A DNA stretch of 64,000 bases from CAMCXE01 sp036520615 (GTDB lineage Bacteria; Pseudomonadota; Gammaproteobacteria; Pseudomonadales; Cellvibrionaceae). Location of the stretch: assembly GCA_036520615.1 (NCBI GenBank), contig DATDJI010000033.1, positions 1 through 64,000 on the forward strand, written 5' to 3'. The position numbers were made by a program, and so were the translations under genes. Below the pieces are notes generated by a model. The model made no database searches. It was not told where the DNA came from and saw only the letters and a list, made by a program, of their open reading frames with translations. Shown here piece after piece: positions 1 to 11,185 of this stretch. Position 1 is the stretch's first letter. Each line of letters opens with the position of its first letter.

Positions 1-211
1 CTGTTGGGATAATGCGGTTGTTGAACGCTTTTTTGGAAGCCTTAAACACGATTGGATATTTAAAATAGCTCAACCGACGCGTGATCATATGAAGTCTGAT
101 GTAGCGGATTACATTAAGTATTACAACCAGGAAAGGTTACATTCTACTAACGGTGATGTATCACCAATTAACTTTGAAAATGCTCAAAATAGAGTGTCCG
201 GTTTTGCTTGA
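1..211 (+). CDS. IS3-family transposase (OrfB), C-terminal part, cut by window edge
   Basis: An open frame runs in from the left edge and stops at a TGA at 209-211. The product starts CWDNAVVERFFGSLKHDW and later has YYNQERLHS, followed by a VSPINFE motif. In IS3-type integrase-core transposases, the block DNA-x-x-E-x-F-F-x-S-L-K carries the last catalytic glutamate and Y-N-x-x-R-x-H follows it, so this is the C-terminal third of a DDE transposase. The start and the first two catalytic aspartates lie outside the window. The reading frame is intact as far as it can be seen. A terminal repeat of the element probably overlaps the stop codon. Confidence 0.8.
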   Translation, partial: CWDNAVVERFFGSLKHDWIFKIAQPTRDHMKSDVADYIKYYNQERLHSTNGDVSPINFENAQNRVSGFA

Positions 212-219
212 CCAGTACA
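190..219 (+). repeat. Probable right terminal end of the IS3-type element
   Basis: The sequence around the transposase stop codon ends in ...GACCAGTACA, whose reverse complement begins TGTACTGGTCAAG. IS3-family elements usually end in TG...CA a few bases after orfB. The other end is outside the window, so the inverted repeat cannot be confirmed. Confidence 0.35.
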
Positions 220-314
220 TGGACCGGTGCAGAGGAATTAAGAAGATAGAAGGAATTCATTGCCGTTATACTCGAAATAGATGGCACCAACAAGCGCAGA
301 ACAGCCACCCACCC

Positions 315-2832
<2,518 letters not shown>

Positions 2833-2862
2833 TTGATTTTCCAAATAAATTGGCTCGGTCTT

Positions 2863-2915
2863 TTAACGGGCTTTCGGCATAGATTATTTTTTACAATATG
2901 CCGAAAGCCTGTTAA
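2863..2915 (-). terminator. Long intergenic hairpin between GH51 and GH95 genes
   Basis: A 19-base inverted repeat (TTAACgGGCTTTCGGCATA and its complement, one mismatch) with a loop of about 15 bases starts 18 bases after the GH51 stop codon. It has no clear T-run, so it could be a weak terminator, an RNA-stabilising stem, or a site that reduces transcription into the GH95 gene. Confidence 0.5.
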
Positions 2916-2932
2916 GCGCGAAAACTCAGAAT

Positions 2933-5029
2933 TTACGCCTGGTTAAAGCGATACATGTGCACGCTCAGTGGCGCAATTTGAAACTGTTTTGCCGTTGCAT
3001 CAAATTCTGTTTCCAGCGTAGATACTCCAGCAGGTTTATCTACAGCATTGCGCGCATCCGCGCCTGTGCCAGTGAATTTCCAGCAGCGGCCCTTGGCAAC
3101 ATGTACAAACCCTTGCAAATCCAGCGTTAATAAGTGCGCTTGCTCGGTGGCATTAACTACAGCTACCACAAGTGATTTTCCGTCTTCCGTTAAAGATGCG
3201 GAAACATCCAGCGGCCAGTTTGCGCTTCCCGCGTTAACTTTCGGCTGGTCACCGCCTACCGGATATTGCGGTTGAGGCGGCGGCGCGCTTCCACCTACCT
3301 CTATGGGAATAGAGCCGAAATGCTGACGATAGAGCTGAAAAATACGGCCTTTAGCACTGATTGTAGAGGCCGTGGGGCTAACATCTAACCATGCAGTAGC
3401 CATCGTGAAACCGGCCATGGCGATAAAATCGCTGTGGCGGAAAAACTCGTGAAAAGTTAATGCAATGGCTAAAGCATTTTTTAAGCTGTCTTCAAATCCA
3501 TAGGCCCATTCATCAAAAAATACTTTAACGTTTCCTTCATTTAATTTAGGGAAATGTTTTTTATATTCTTCCCAAGCATCCACCATTGTTCTAACGCGAT
3601 TGGCCGGTTGTCGCGCCCATTCATTCAGCGGCATTTTTACGTCAAATAATTTGCCGGTTTTTAAATCAAAGCGTTTATTTTGTGGCGGATATGCATGTGT
3701 GCCCAAGGCATCGAATTTACCCCAACTGCCTTTGAACATGCCGTAAGCCCAATCCCGCTCAGAGCCAACTTTTACCTCGGGCTGGCCTTCAATAAATATG
3801 CCTTGGCCCGTGGTCATTTCGTCGACAAATCCGCCTGGGGCCACAATATAAATATTCGGGTCCACCGCGCGCATAGCATCGGCAAATAGGTTGTGTTTAA
3901 CCGTGTATTGCTCCCGCGCCATATGGCCCATTTGCCAATGGCCGTACATTTCATTACCGATGGCAAAATATTTAACGCCGTAGGGCTTTTTATGGCCTTT
4001 GGCTGCGCGCAGCTTGCCCCAGGTGCTGTCCGCTGTGCCATTAACATATTCCACCAACTCTGCGCCGGAGCGCGGCTCGGCAAAACCCGTGCTTACACAC
4101 CAAAAAGGTTCGCTGCCAATGAGCGCACACAACTGCAGTAGCTCATCAACGCCAACATCATTAGATTGGGCAGCGTGCCAGACAGGGTCGTAAATTGGTG
4201 GGCGCAAGTCCGCATCGCCAATGGTGTGTTTCCAATCGTAGGAGGACACAAAATTGCCGCCGGGCATACGTAAAATTGGGCAGTTCATTTCTTTCATTAA
4301 TGCAAGCGTATCAGCGCGAAAGCCCTGCACATTATCCGCAGGCATTAGCGACACCGCGCCTACGCCGAAGCGGCCATTGCCGCTGGCGAGAATTTCTAAA
4401 CGCGCAGAAGAACTATCAACGGCGGGCTTGAGTGTAAATGTTTGGGTTTGCCATTTTTTCGACGTGGCAATTTTTTGGGAAATACTTTGTTCCGGCTGCT
4501 CGCCCCAAATTAATTTTACCTGCACTTTTACACCAGAATCCGCCCAGATAACCACACGGCCGTTGTATGCCACGGAAGATTTCAAGGTGATGCCACCCTG
4601 CGCTATGCCGCGCATTTCGGTACCGTCGACACGAATTACTGGGCTGTGCTCGCCGACATACGCGTGCGATTTATCCAACTCGATGGCGGCCATTGAGCCT
4701 ACGGCTAACCACTTTCTATTAAAACTCAACGCTGCCAATGGGTGATCGGGTTTTACTTCCGGTTTGTCGATTACGCCGTAATAAAATTTGCGATCATCAA
4801 GTAATTCGCTCCACAAGCTGTGATTAATTAAGTTGCCGATGTGCTCAATAAACCCGCCATACAACAGCGGCGATAGCGCAGCCCCTTTCACAGCTGCATT
4901 AATAGTTGCATTAATAGTCGCTTGAATACCTGCCGCTGCGGAAAACGCAGGAAGACTCCAGCTGGTGGCCAAGGCCGTTGAGCCCGCCAGTAACGTTCTA
5001 CGGGATAAACCCAGTTTTGTTTCGATCAT
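2933..5029 (-). CDS. GH51 family alpha-L-arabinofuranosidase, Tat-type exported
   Basis: 698 residues. Glycoside hydrolase family 51 retaining enzymes release arabinofuranose side chains from arabinoxylan and arabinan. The acid/base is E360 in YFAIGNEMYG and the nucleophile is E507 in VFFDEWAYG. LLYGGFIEHIGNLI near residue 55 and ILRMPGGNF near residue 252 are further GH51 signatures. A CBM4-like insert could account for residues 100-230. The N-terminus has a twin-arginine pattern (LSRRTLLAG, residues 8-16) followed by a hydrophobic stretch and a likely Ala-x-Ala cleavage site near residue 32, so export as a folded protein is inferred. The mature N-terminus contains a small in-frame duplication (ATIN-ATIN). 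The ATG start is supported by a strong AGGAGGGTGAA ribosome site. Confidence 0.93.
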   Translation of the reverse strand: MIETKLGLSRRTLLAGSTALATSWSLPAFSAAAGIQATINATINAAVKGAALSPLLYGGFIEHIGNLINHSLWSELLDDRKFYYGVIDKPEVKPDHPLAALSFNRKWLAVGSMAAIELDKSHAYVGEHSPVIRVDGTEMRGIAQGGITLKSSVAYNGRVVIWADSGVKVQVKLIWGEQPEQSISQKIATSKKWQTQTFTLKPAVDSSSARLEILASGNGRFGVGAVSLMPADNVQGFRADTLALMKEMNCPILRMPGGNFVSSYDWKHTIGDADLRPPIYDPVWHAAQSNDVGVDELLQLCALIGSEPFWCVSTGFAEPRSGAELVEYVNGTADSTWGKLRAAKGHKKPYGVKYFAIGNEMYGHWQMGHMAREQYTVKHNLFADAMRAVDPNIYIVAPGGFVDEMTTGQGIFIEGQPEVKVGSERDWAYGMFKGSWGKFDALGTHAYPPQNKRFDLKTGKLFDVKMPLNEWARQPANRVRTMVDAWEEYKKHFPKLNEGNVKVFFDEWAYGFEDSLKNALAIALTFHEFFRHSDFIAMAGFTMATAWLDVSPTASTISAKGRIFQLYRQHFGSIPIEVGGSAPPPQPQYPVGGDQPKVNAGSANWPLDVSASLTEDGKSLVVAVVNATEQAHLLTLDLQGFVHVAKGRCWKFTGTGADARNAVDKPAGVSTLETEFDATAKQFQIAPLSVHMYRFNQA

Positions 5030-5274
5030 TTCACCCTCCTGTTATTTATTAATTATTTATGTAACAGCAAAAAGCACTGGGCGAATGCATGCCTCCTGCC
5101 CGCTTGGCTGATAAGCAGCGCCAGCAAGATCACGCATCCGACGGCAGTTTTGAAACACCGCACAAACGAAAATCTCATTTAGTCATATGATATGTTCTAA
5201 TGATGCTCCAACTGCTTCGGTGAAGCAAAATAATATTGAGCACACGTTAACACCTCACGATAAAGGCGATACCT

Positions 5275-6831
5275 ATGTACTTTTTAGACTTAACACGCGA
5301 TTCAAAAGGCTGGGGGCGAGCGGCGGTATTCACCTCTTTACTCGTCGCTACTCTTACTGGCTGCGGCGGAACTGGCACTTCTTCTTCCAGCAGTAGCTCA
5401 TCCAGCTCTAGCAGTAGTTCAAGCTCCAGCAGTTCATCAAGCTCAAGCAACTCGACCAGCTCAAGCTCGTCTTCCAGTTCCTCAACGTCTAGTTCCAGCA
5501 GCTCAAGCTCCAGCGGGATTTCTACTCAAGACGTTTTGGTTTATGCAATTAACGCCGGCAGTACTACACCTGCAACCTTAGATGGCGTGCAGTACCGCGC
5601 TGATCGCTTCGCCTCCGCTGGTACCACTCAGACGGTCTCCACTGCAATTACCGGCGTCAGCGATGGCACGCTGTACCAGTCAGAGCGTTACGGTACGTTC
5701 CATTACGACGTCCCAGTAACGAACGCTACCTATACAGTAGTTATGCATTTTGCCGAGCTGTACCACACTACCGCCGGCGCCCGCGCATTTGATGTGGCGG
5801 TGGAAGGGCAAAGTAAACTTACCAATGTTGATTTGTTCTCTTTGGCGGGCAGCAATAGCGCTTACAAATACACAGTACCTAACGTTGTGGTGACGGATAA
5901 AAAACTCACGATCGATCTAACCTCTACGATCGATAACGCCACGATCAGCGGTATTGCCATTTACTCCAGCAACGGCGGCGTTTTTGAAGAACCGCCAGAA
6001 CCTGAATGCACGACGGCTGAGCGCCAGACGCCAACCGCGATCGACTACAACCGCGCGGTAACACGCACCGAACAGAAAAATCCGCCATCCGGTGCCTACG
6101 GTTATGCCATTGAACACGCCACACAAACCCTGCCCAACCACACGATTTATCGCCCTGATTTATCCAAAGTAACCAGTATCCCCATTGTGGCTTGGGGCAA
6201 CGGTGCTTGTTCAAACGTGGGTACCGAGCAGGCTGATTTCTTACTGCAAATTGCCTCCAATGGTTATTTAGTTATTGCCAACGGCGGCCCATTTGGCTCA
6301 GGCAGCAATGATCAACACGAAACCGAATTAGTTAAAGCCATTAACTGGGCCGTAGCGGAAAACAGCCGTAAATGCAGCCCTTATTACGGCAAAATTAATG
6401 TGGAAAAAGTGGCGACTATGGGCTGGTCCTGCGGCGGCGGTATGGCCCACTTTGCAGCGGTTGACCCCCGTGTGGATACCGCCGTGGCGTTAAATAGCGG
6501 CTTGGGAATTTACGGCGACCGCCAAAGTTATTACCCGCGCTTTCATTCGCCTTTGGCAATTTTTAACGGTAATTCCGGCGATGTAGCCTATAACCCTGGT
6601 ATGCAAGAATATAGTGAAGTTACTAATGTGCCGGTGTACCACGCCAATTACCCGCAGGGCCACGGAGATGCTTACTTCCAAGATAACGGCGGCGAATTTG
6701 GTATTGTTGCCGTGGGTTGGTTGAATTTCATGTTGAAAGACGACATGGGCGCGACCGGCAAAGGCATGTTCTTCGGCAATAACTGCCGCCTCTGTAAATC
6801 ACCTTGGACAGCTAAATCTAAAGGGTTTTAA
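5275..6831 (+). CDS. Polyserine-linked lipoprotein: malectin-like carbohydrate-binding domain plus alpha/beta hydrolase
   Basis: 518 residues. A signal peptide ends in a lipobox (VATLTGC, C30), predicting an outer-membrane lipoprotein. A polyserine linker of about 45 residues follows (residues 36-82), typical of Cellvibrio and Saccharophagus secreted enzymes. Residues 85-235 resemble a malectin/CBM57-like fold (VYAINAG, TLYQSERYGTF, MHFAEL, FDVAVEG). Residues 245-518 are an alpha/beta hydrolase with nucleophile S385 in GWSCGG and likely H463 in PQGHGDAY. The hydrolase part resembles exported esterase/cutinase-like proteins, so acetyl- or feruloyl-esterase activity on plant cell wall is possible but not proven. 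It diverges from the GH51 gene, with a shared 245-base promoter region, and ends before a strong bidirectional terminator. Confidence 0.8.
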   Translation: MYFLDLTRDSKGWGRAAVFTSLLVATLTGCGGTGTSSSSSSSSSSSSSSSSSSSSSSSNSTSSSSSSSSSTSSSSSSSSSGISTQDVLVYAINAGSTTPATLDGVQYRADRFASAGTTQTVSTAITGVSDGTLYQSERYGTFHYDVPVTNATYTVVMHFAELYHTTAGARAFDVAVEGQSKLTNVDLFSLAGSNSAYKYTVPNVVVTDKKLTIDLTSTIDNATISGIAIYSSNGGVFEEPPEPECTTAERQTPTAIDYNRAVTRTEQKNPPSGAYGYAIEHATQTLPNHTIYRPDLSKVTSIPIVAWGNGACSNVGTEQADFLLQIASNGYLVIANGGPFGSGSNDQHETELVKAINWAVAENSRKCSPYYGKINVEKVATMGWSCGGGMAHFAAVDPRVDTAVALNSGLGIYGDRQSYYPRFHSPLAIFNGNSGDVAYNPGMQEYSEVTNVPVYHANYPQGHGDAYFQDNGGEFGIVAVGWLNFMLKDDMGATGKGMFFGNNCRLCKSPWTAKSKGF

Positions 6832-6918
6832 TTGCGGCCCAGTTAGGTATTTAGTGTGCGGGTAATCGAGTTTTACCCAAGCCTAAGTACCGCTGCAGCT
6901 AAATAGTTTATATGCAAT

Positions 6919-6952
6919 AAAAAAGGGTAACTCGACGAGTTACCCTTTTTTT
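6919..6952. terminator. Bidirectional rho-independent terminator
   Basis: A perfect inverted repeat, A-run then GGGTAACTCG, a central A, CGAGTTACCC and a T-run, lies between two converging genes. A-tract and T-tract on both sides let it stop transcription from either direction. Confidence 0.93.
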
Positions 6953-7019
6953 GGTTAACCGATCCGCTCAGTACTTACAAGCGTAATGGTCGAACCTGTA
7001 TTTGCACTAGATTACACAC

Positions 7020-7478
7020 TTACTTTAAATCAAACTCTGCTTCGCTAATACCCAATTCACGGCAAATTAACGATACAACGGCTTTCTCTGCAGCATCAAA
7101 ATCACCGTCCGACGCGCCGATAATACAGCATACGCGAATCATTAATTTACTGGCAGCCACATCGGATTTAATTTTGGATATTACTTTGAGCGCTTCCGCT
7201 TTGCCAATTTCAAAATCAAAATCAAATTTACTCGTAATGTTATTAAAAGCCGCTATTACCTCATCGGCGCTAAATACCTTTAATTCATCTGAGCTGTTAA
7301 TAAAACCTAACATTTTTTGCTTTTCAGCGGAAGATATAGAACCATCAGCAGAAGCTACTAACGCACAACCGGCCACTACGGCATTTAAGAAATCCTTATT
7401 TTTAAATTTGCTCACCTCATTGGAAATTTTTGTGCTGGCATCTTTACTCATTTTTTTAATCGAATCAAAAAAACTCAT
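7020..7478 (-). CDS. terB: TerB-family tellurite-resistance-type protein
   Basis: 152 residues, the length of TerB. It matches TerB through the N-terminal SFFDSIKK, the paired acidic metal-binding motifs ASADGSISSAEK (around residue 44) and GASDGDFDAAEK (around residue 122), and FDFDFEIGK in between. TerB proteins are cytosolic or membrane-associated helical bundles with acidic metal-binding loops, linked to tellurite resistance and stress response. No terA, terC, terD or terZ lies nearby, so this is a lone copy and its role is uncertain. A CGGAGT ribosome site precedes the ATG. It converges on the preceding lipoprotein gene at a shared terminator. Confidence 0.9.
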   Translation of the reverse strand: MSFFDSIKKMSKDASTKISNEVSKFKNKDFLNAVVAGCALVASADGSISSAEKQKMLGFINSSDELKVFSADEVIAAFNNITSKFDFDFEIGKAEALKVISKIKSDVAASKLMIRVCCIIGASDGDFDAAEKAVVSLICRELGISEAEFDLK

Positions 7479-8529
7479 AGGGTCATACTCCGGTTAGTTA
7501 AAAAATAAGTGCGCTCGACGAGTTGCAGTACTCTCGGGCCGCAGGGTTAATTGAGCATTTATAACGCGCGCCCGGCAGGCAAAGCCTTAAGTTAGCGGCA
7601 GACTTGATAACAGATGTGCTAGTTGATAGCAACCAAAGCGCTGCTGTACGGCATCGATAACCAATTACCGCCAATCATCAGGAAGGTCCGACTCGCTCTG
7701 TTACGGGCGGTTCCGCAGTATGTTAAGGCGAAACTCCACGTTCATTAGCATGCCGCTTATTTAGCCCATAGTGAGTTGTGAACAACCCATAAGCGCGCCC
7801 TGGTTGTTTAATTTTTACTGTACGCTGCAACGACTTCAAACGTTTTGTACCTGCCTGTGCTTTTCAACTTCTGGTAAAAATTCAACAAATTTAAATCGTG
7901 CTGTGAAGAAAAACGACTTAATGAACGCCTCTCGGTTAGTGGAGGTTTGGCCTGCTAGCGCTGTGTAAAGTTAGTCGTCAGTGAGCGGTTGCTATTGCGA
8001 AGCATCCTCAGCCTATGAGTAGAGCACAGCTTTCCCTAATGAAGCCGCGCAGCGCGTGGATTGCGCTAGCGGCATCCGGTTTTCACAGGCTCCAGACACT
8101 ATTTAAACGCTAGAAAAATGGAAATATTCGAACGTTTTGCTGCGGATTTAGCAATACATCGAGGGTTACTGGTGGCGCTCCCTTCAGAATATAGAAGAAA
8201 TACACTATAAAAATAGGGTATAAATTCATTTCCATGCTCGAATTAAGCAATGCAGAGCAGTTGCGTACATTTCTCGAATGGGCCCCAAAAATGGTGATTA
8301 TCATCACAAAATATCTAATTGCTTCGGGAAATATGCACTACCATTTCATCTATAACTAATAGTGTTATCGTGGTGAACACGTTCTATTCTGTATTAATCA
8401 AGGGCTTAGCCTCAGATCTGTGAACATAAGCTCCGGGTCGAAAAAACTTACACAGAATATGTGATTTGACTCCGAGCAAGTTAGCTACCACTATTAGCTC
8501 TCCCCCGACCCTAACCCAAAGGAAGAGCG
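7479..8529. other. Intergenic region without a convincing gene
   Basis: About 1 kb between the diverging TerB and PEP-CTERM genes. Short open frames near 7771-7968 and 8110-8307 lack ribosome sites and recognisable protein composition. I saw no structured RNA or strong repeat. Confidence 0.5.
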
Positions 8530-9165
8530 ATGAAAACTTTTTTCTACGCCGCCGTATTATTCGTTACCAGTTCGATATCCGCTCACGCCGGTTTAATCAA
8601 TGCCAATAGTTTTACTTCTGGGCAAGATGTGAGCCATCTCATCGATAACGTAACCTTAAGTTGTTTGAATTCCACAGGAAGTCACGCAGCAGTCGTAAGC
8701 ACACAGAATAATAATTTTGTATTTGCCTCTACGCGCAATGCAGGTTTTTATCAGGGAGAAGATCAAATAACAGATCCCTTTCCGTCCGCTTCTATTCAAC
8801 TGCTAGAGCTTGACTTCGCAAACCCCATTCGTAGTTTTGGCGTGCAGAGCACGTCGGCGACTGATGTGGGCCTGTTGATGTTTTATTACGATGCATTTGA
8901 TAATTACTTGGGGGAATCATACCTTTCAAGCACGTACAGATCCCCAGGGCCCAGCGTGTCTGAATTAAGAGAGGGATATATGAGCTTTAATTTTGACGTG
9001 GGCAAGATTCGTATCGGAGCCGGTACGGATGCTCACCAAATCCTAGCGTTTGATATAGCCGTCGCCAGCGTGCCAGAGCCGAGCACTTTTATAATGTTCG
9101 CAATCGGGTTGTTAGCATTTGCATTCAGGCATATGAGCGCAAAAAGAAAAGCTCTTCGCAGCTAG
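8530..9165 (+). CDS. PEP-CTERM sorting-domain exported protein
   Basis: 211 residues. A signal peptide (residues 1-20, ending AHA) is followed by a beta-rich domain with no family I recognise. The C-terminus has the PEP-CTERM signal: VPEPST at about residue 181, one hydrophobic helix, then a basic tail RHMSAKRK. In bacteria with exosortase this tail targets the protein for processing and surface or extracellular-matrix display, often with exopolysaccharide. No exosortase gene is in the window, so it must be elsewhere. The start is supported by an AAAGGAAGAG ribosome site. A hairpin terminator follows. Confidence 0.88.
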   Translation: MKTFFYAAVLFVTSSISAHAGLINANSFTSGQDVSHLIDNVTLSCLNSTGSHAAVVSTQNNNFVFASTRNAGFYQGEDQITDPFPSASIQLLELDFANPIRSFGVQSTSATDVGLLMFYYDAFDNYLGESYLSSTYRSPGPSVSELREGYMSFNFDVGKIRIGAGTDAHQILAFDIAVASVPEPSTFIMFAIGLLAFAFRHMSAKRKALRS

Positions 9166-9183
9166 CCCCTACTTTCTGACGAA

Positions 9184-9742
9184 CTAAAAGCCATACCGAT
9201 ATATCTTCGGTATGGCTTTTAACTCTAGCCTAGATCCATATCCACTGGCGGTAGCTGTCACTGGTATAACGAAGGTAAGCTTGGCTTTCGGGTATTTAGG
9301 TATTAGAACCTCATATTTTTCATCCAAATATTTTTTTAAAAAACCGGCTCCTCCGTTCTTCCTCATGGACATATTCCACGTAAATCTGAATAGCCTCCTC
9401 CTTTTCCCACTCGTCTAATTGATGAAAATCGTCCTCAAAATCGTTCAGATAGCGCTCGTTTTGAGTATAGTGATATAGCGCGATTAAAATTCTATGCGAT
9501 CCCGCCGCTGGTTTCTTGCTTGAAACTAAATAATTTAACAAAGCAGCCTCTGTTTTATTCGTGTCAAGAAAAAATAACCACCCTATCACACCCGGCGCAA
9601 TTAGCTCCTCTTCAAGAAGTCCAAATACTTTTATTTTCTCGTCGTCGCTGAGGCCTACAAAATGGGATTTATCATAACCCTGGGCTTTGTCATTGCCTGT
9701 TGAATTGAATTGCGCTAAAAACCTGGTAAAAGTAAGTGTCAT
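9184..9742 (-). pseudogene. Frameshifted small gene, possible displaced immunity or effector-associated protein
   Basis: Two overlapping minus-strand frames join into one protein of about 186 residues if one base is removed from a run of seven A at about 9324-9335 (T6A7 on the minus strand). The upstream frame starts at an ATG at 9742 and reads through EEAIQIYVEYVHEEERR. The downstream frame continues as KKYLDEKYEVLIPKYP and ends in PKIYRYGF. The total length is 3n+1, as expected for a single insertion. The first part is acidic and helical, like many immunity proteins, but I do not recognise the family. Alternatives are a real frameshift, a homopolymer sequencing error, or slippage on T6A7. 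It lies at the far end of the toxin/immunity debris field. Confidence 0.6.
9187..9220. terminator. Rho-independent terminator after PEP-CTERM gene
   Basis: AAAGCCATACCGA, a 7-base loop and TCGGTATGGCTTTT form a perfect 13-base stem with flanking A and T runs, so it can also serve the opposing pseudogene. Confidence 0.9.
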
Positions 9743-9849
9743 AAAAACCTGATAATACTTTAATTGGCAGACGTATCGCTGCCAAACGAAAAAATTTACA
9801 TTTGATGACACTTATAAATGTCTGACCGCTTTTCATTTGAAATAGGACG

Positions 9850-10068
9850 TTACTTCCCAAATAAATCCTTGCTTGCCGGGGAATCCTCCAGCCTAGATAA
9901 TTCATCAATCATACTATTGCCGTGTTCGATATAATGTTCTATTTCAGATAAAAGTAATTTGAATTTTGCTGTGGGCTCCACCGCTCCCCAGCTACATCAA
10001 GAATTTAAATAGTAGCCATCTGCATCTGCGTATAAAGTCCCGCTATCATTTTGCTCTATTATTTTCAT
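9850..10068 (-). pseudogene. Second copy of a 72-residue family, broken by an in-frame TGA
   Basis: Translation from ATG at 10068 gives 73 codons, starting MKIIEQND and continuing DADGYYLNS, then TGA, then CSWGAVEPTAKFKLLLSE and a tail ending DLFGK. It aligns without gaps with the intact gene at 12528-12746, where the TGA position is an arginine codon (NSRCSWGAVEPTAEFKLLPS). The two loci also share flanking nucleotide similarity. It is a duplicated, probably immunity-type gene that has been inactivated, unless TGA is read through. Confidence 0.75.
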
Positions 10069-10200
10069 ATTTGATGTTCAATTAAATAATTTTAACTAAG
10101 CTGTAATCGGAAAAAATCAGTTGGCCTTAGCCACGTAAATATTATCGCTACCGAACAGTAAAGAAATCGACAGGTATAGCACTATCGGCAAAAACTCAAC

Positions 10201-10460
10201 TCAGGTATTCATAATTCTATCTAGCTCTCCGAGGATTTGCTGGCGATCCGCATTGTTAATGGATTGCAATGCCTCAGCAAATACTGGTGCTCGGGGCGTA
10301 AGCGATAAACTAATCATTCAGCCGAAGAAGGCTTTCAACCTCGCTGACTGCACCAGCCCTATCTTCCTCTCGACCCTGAGTAATTTTTTTTTAAAATATT
10401 CGACTCACGATCACTAAAACCATCTGCAAGCGGGTTCCTATTTTTATATTCCAAAATACA
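10201..10460 (-). pseudogene. Decayed gene fragments in the immunity field
   Basis: Minus-strand translation shows two short protein-like stretches in different frames: EEDRAGAVSEVESLLRLND, ending at TAG near 10316, and ISLSLTPRAPVFAEALQ to ELDRIMNT, ending at TGA at 10201. They could be one frameshifted protein. No family is recognised. Confidence 0.4.
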
Positions 10461-10476
10461 TATAAATGCAATTTTT

Positions 10477-10674
10477 TCAGTTATTTGGGTCGTAATCCAG
10501 GACCAGTTTTTCAGAAATAATTCCAGGGTCGGCATCCGCATCTTCAATGTGATCATTAGCCCTACAAGCTCAGCGCCATTCGTACGACTTCGAATCACAA
10601 ATATCTGTTGCCGAGCCACTTGAAAAACAAGTTATATAATCTGAATAGATCTCGCCCACATTCACAATGATCAT
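10477..10674 (-). pseudogene. Third gene of the displaced cassette, interrupted by TGA
   Basis: The ATG at 10674 overlaps the stop of the Imm74-like gene in an ATGA junction, so it belongs to the same transcript. It reads MIIVNVGEIYSDYITCFSSG and on to SKSYEWR, then an in-frame TGA, then an acidic tail DHIEDADADPGIISEKL ending in DYDPNN. With the internal stop removed the protein is 65 residues. The four-base overlap argues that it was once a working part of a toxin/immunity cassette. Function is unknown. Confidence 0.55.
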
Positions 10675-10913
10675 TCAATCTCCAAAGAATTTCCGCCCGC
10701 ATCAAATTCTTTTTTGACAGCAGCCACTACTTCATCTATCTCAAAGCTAGTCAACAGAATTGCATCATTAGGTGCACACCAATTTTTTATTTCGCCCTTA
10801 AATACAGCAAAACCCATCTTATTTCCCGGAGGAAAAAACATCTCTCCAGGAATACTCACGATGTTATTTTTATGTTTAAACAAAATATGTCCGCGAGTTA
10901 CTTCTAAAATCAT
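10671..10913 (-). CDS. Imm74-like immunity protein
   Basis: 80 residues: ILEVTRGHILFKHKNN, then IPGEMFFPPG, then FKGEIKNWCAPND and a C-terminal helix IDEVVAAVKKEFDAGG. The pattern (E-V-T-R-x-x-I, I-P-G-E-M, I-x-x-W-x-x-P) matches what I remember of the Imm74 immunity family from polymorphic toxin loci. Such proteins bind and block one cognate toxin in the cytoplasm. It overlaps by four bases (ATGA) with the preceding toxin fragment and with the following small gene, the usual arrangement for a toxin-immunity pair. Because the toxin has lost its delivery part, this is an orphan pair that could still protect against relatives carrying the full toxin. Confidence 0.7.
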   Translation of the reverse strand: MILEVTRGHILFKHKNNIVSIPGEMFFPPGNKMGFAVFKGEIKNWCAPNDAILLTSFEIDEVVAAVKKEFDAGGNSLEIE

Positions 10914-11128
10914 TTGGGCGCCCTTTCAAAAATTTGAGTTTCTATTTGAGTTTTTGGATCTATCACGATTATTTTTGTTACGTTTGGATTGTTTTTGAGA
11001 GCTGGCAGTTCCGCTGTCTCCCAGACGTTACCTGGCCTTAAATTTTTCCCGATTACGGCCCTTACCGTACCTGAGCAACCCTTAGCATATTCCGCCGAAA
11101 TGTCTTTCCATGCTTGAACCACGCTGGG
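10910..11128 (-). pseudogene. C-terminal toxin domain, beheaded by the IS481 insertion
   Basis: About 70 residues in an open frame that begins directly at the IS boundary (first codons ...PSVVQAWKDISAEYAKGCSG) and ends FERAPK. Upstream of the boundary the frame meets a TGA inside the IS tip. The compact domain (TVRAVIGKNLRPGNVWETAE, then TKIIVIDPKTQIETQIF) has the look of a small secreted nuclease tip of the polymorphic-toxin type, but I cannot name the family. A GTG at 11122 could serve as a start but has no good ribosome site, so expression is doubtful. It is followed by its apparent immunity gene with an ATGA overlap. Confidence 0.6.
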
Positions 11129-11161
11129 TGTACTAGCTCAGACTTAATCTGACAGTTACCG
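11129..11161 (+). repeat. Left terminal inverted repeat of IS481 element
   Basis: It begins TGTACTAGCTCAGACTTAAT and continues with CTGACAGTTACCGG. It pairs with the right end with several mismatches and a small gap. Confidence 0.75.
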
Positions 11162-11185
11162 GTTTTTTTTAAGGTATCTGTCAGT

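Noticed and set aside
7771..8307. Two short open frames in the region between TerB and PEP-CTERM genes
   Set aside because: No ribosome site, no protein-like composition, on both strands.
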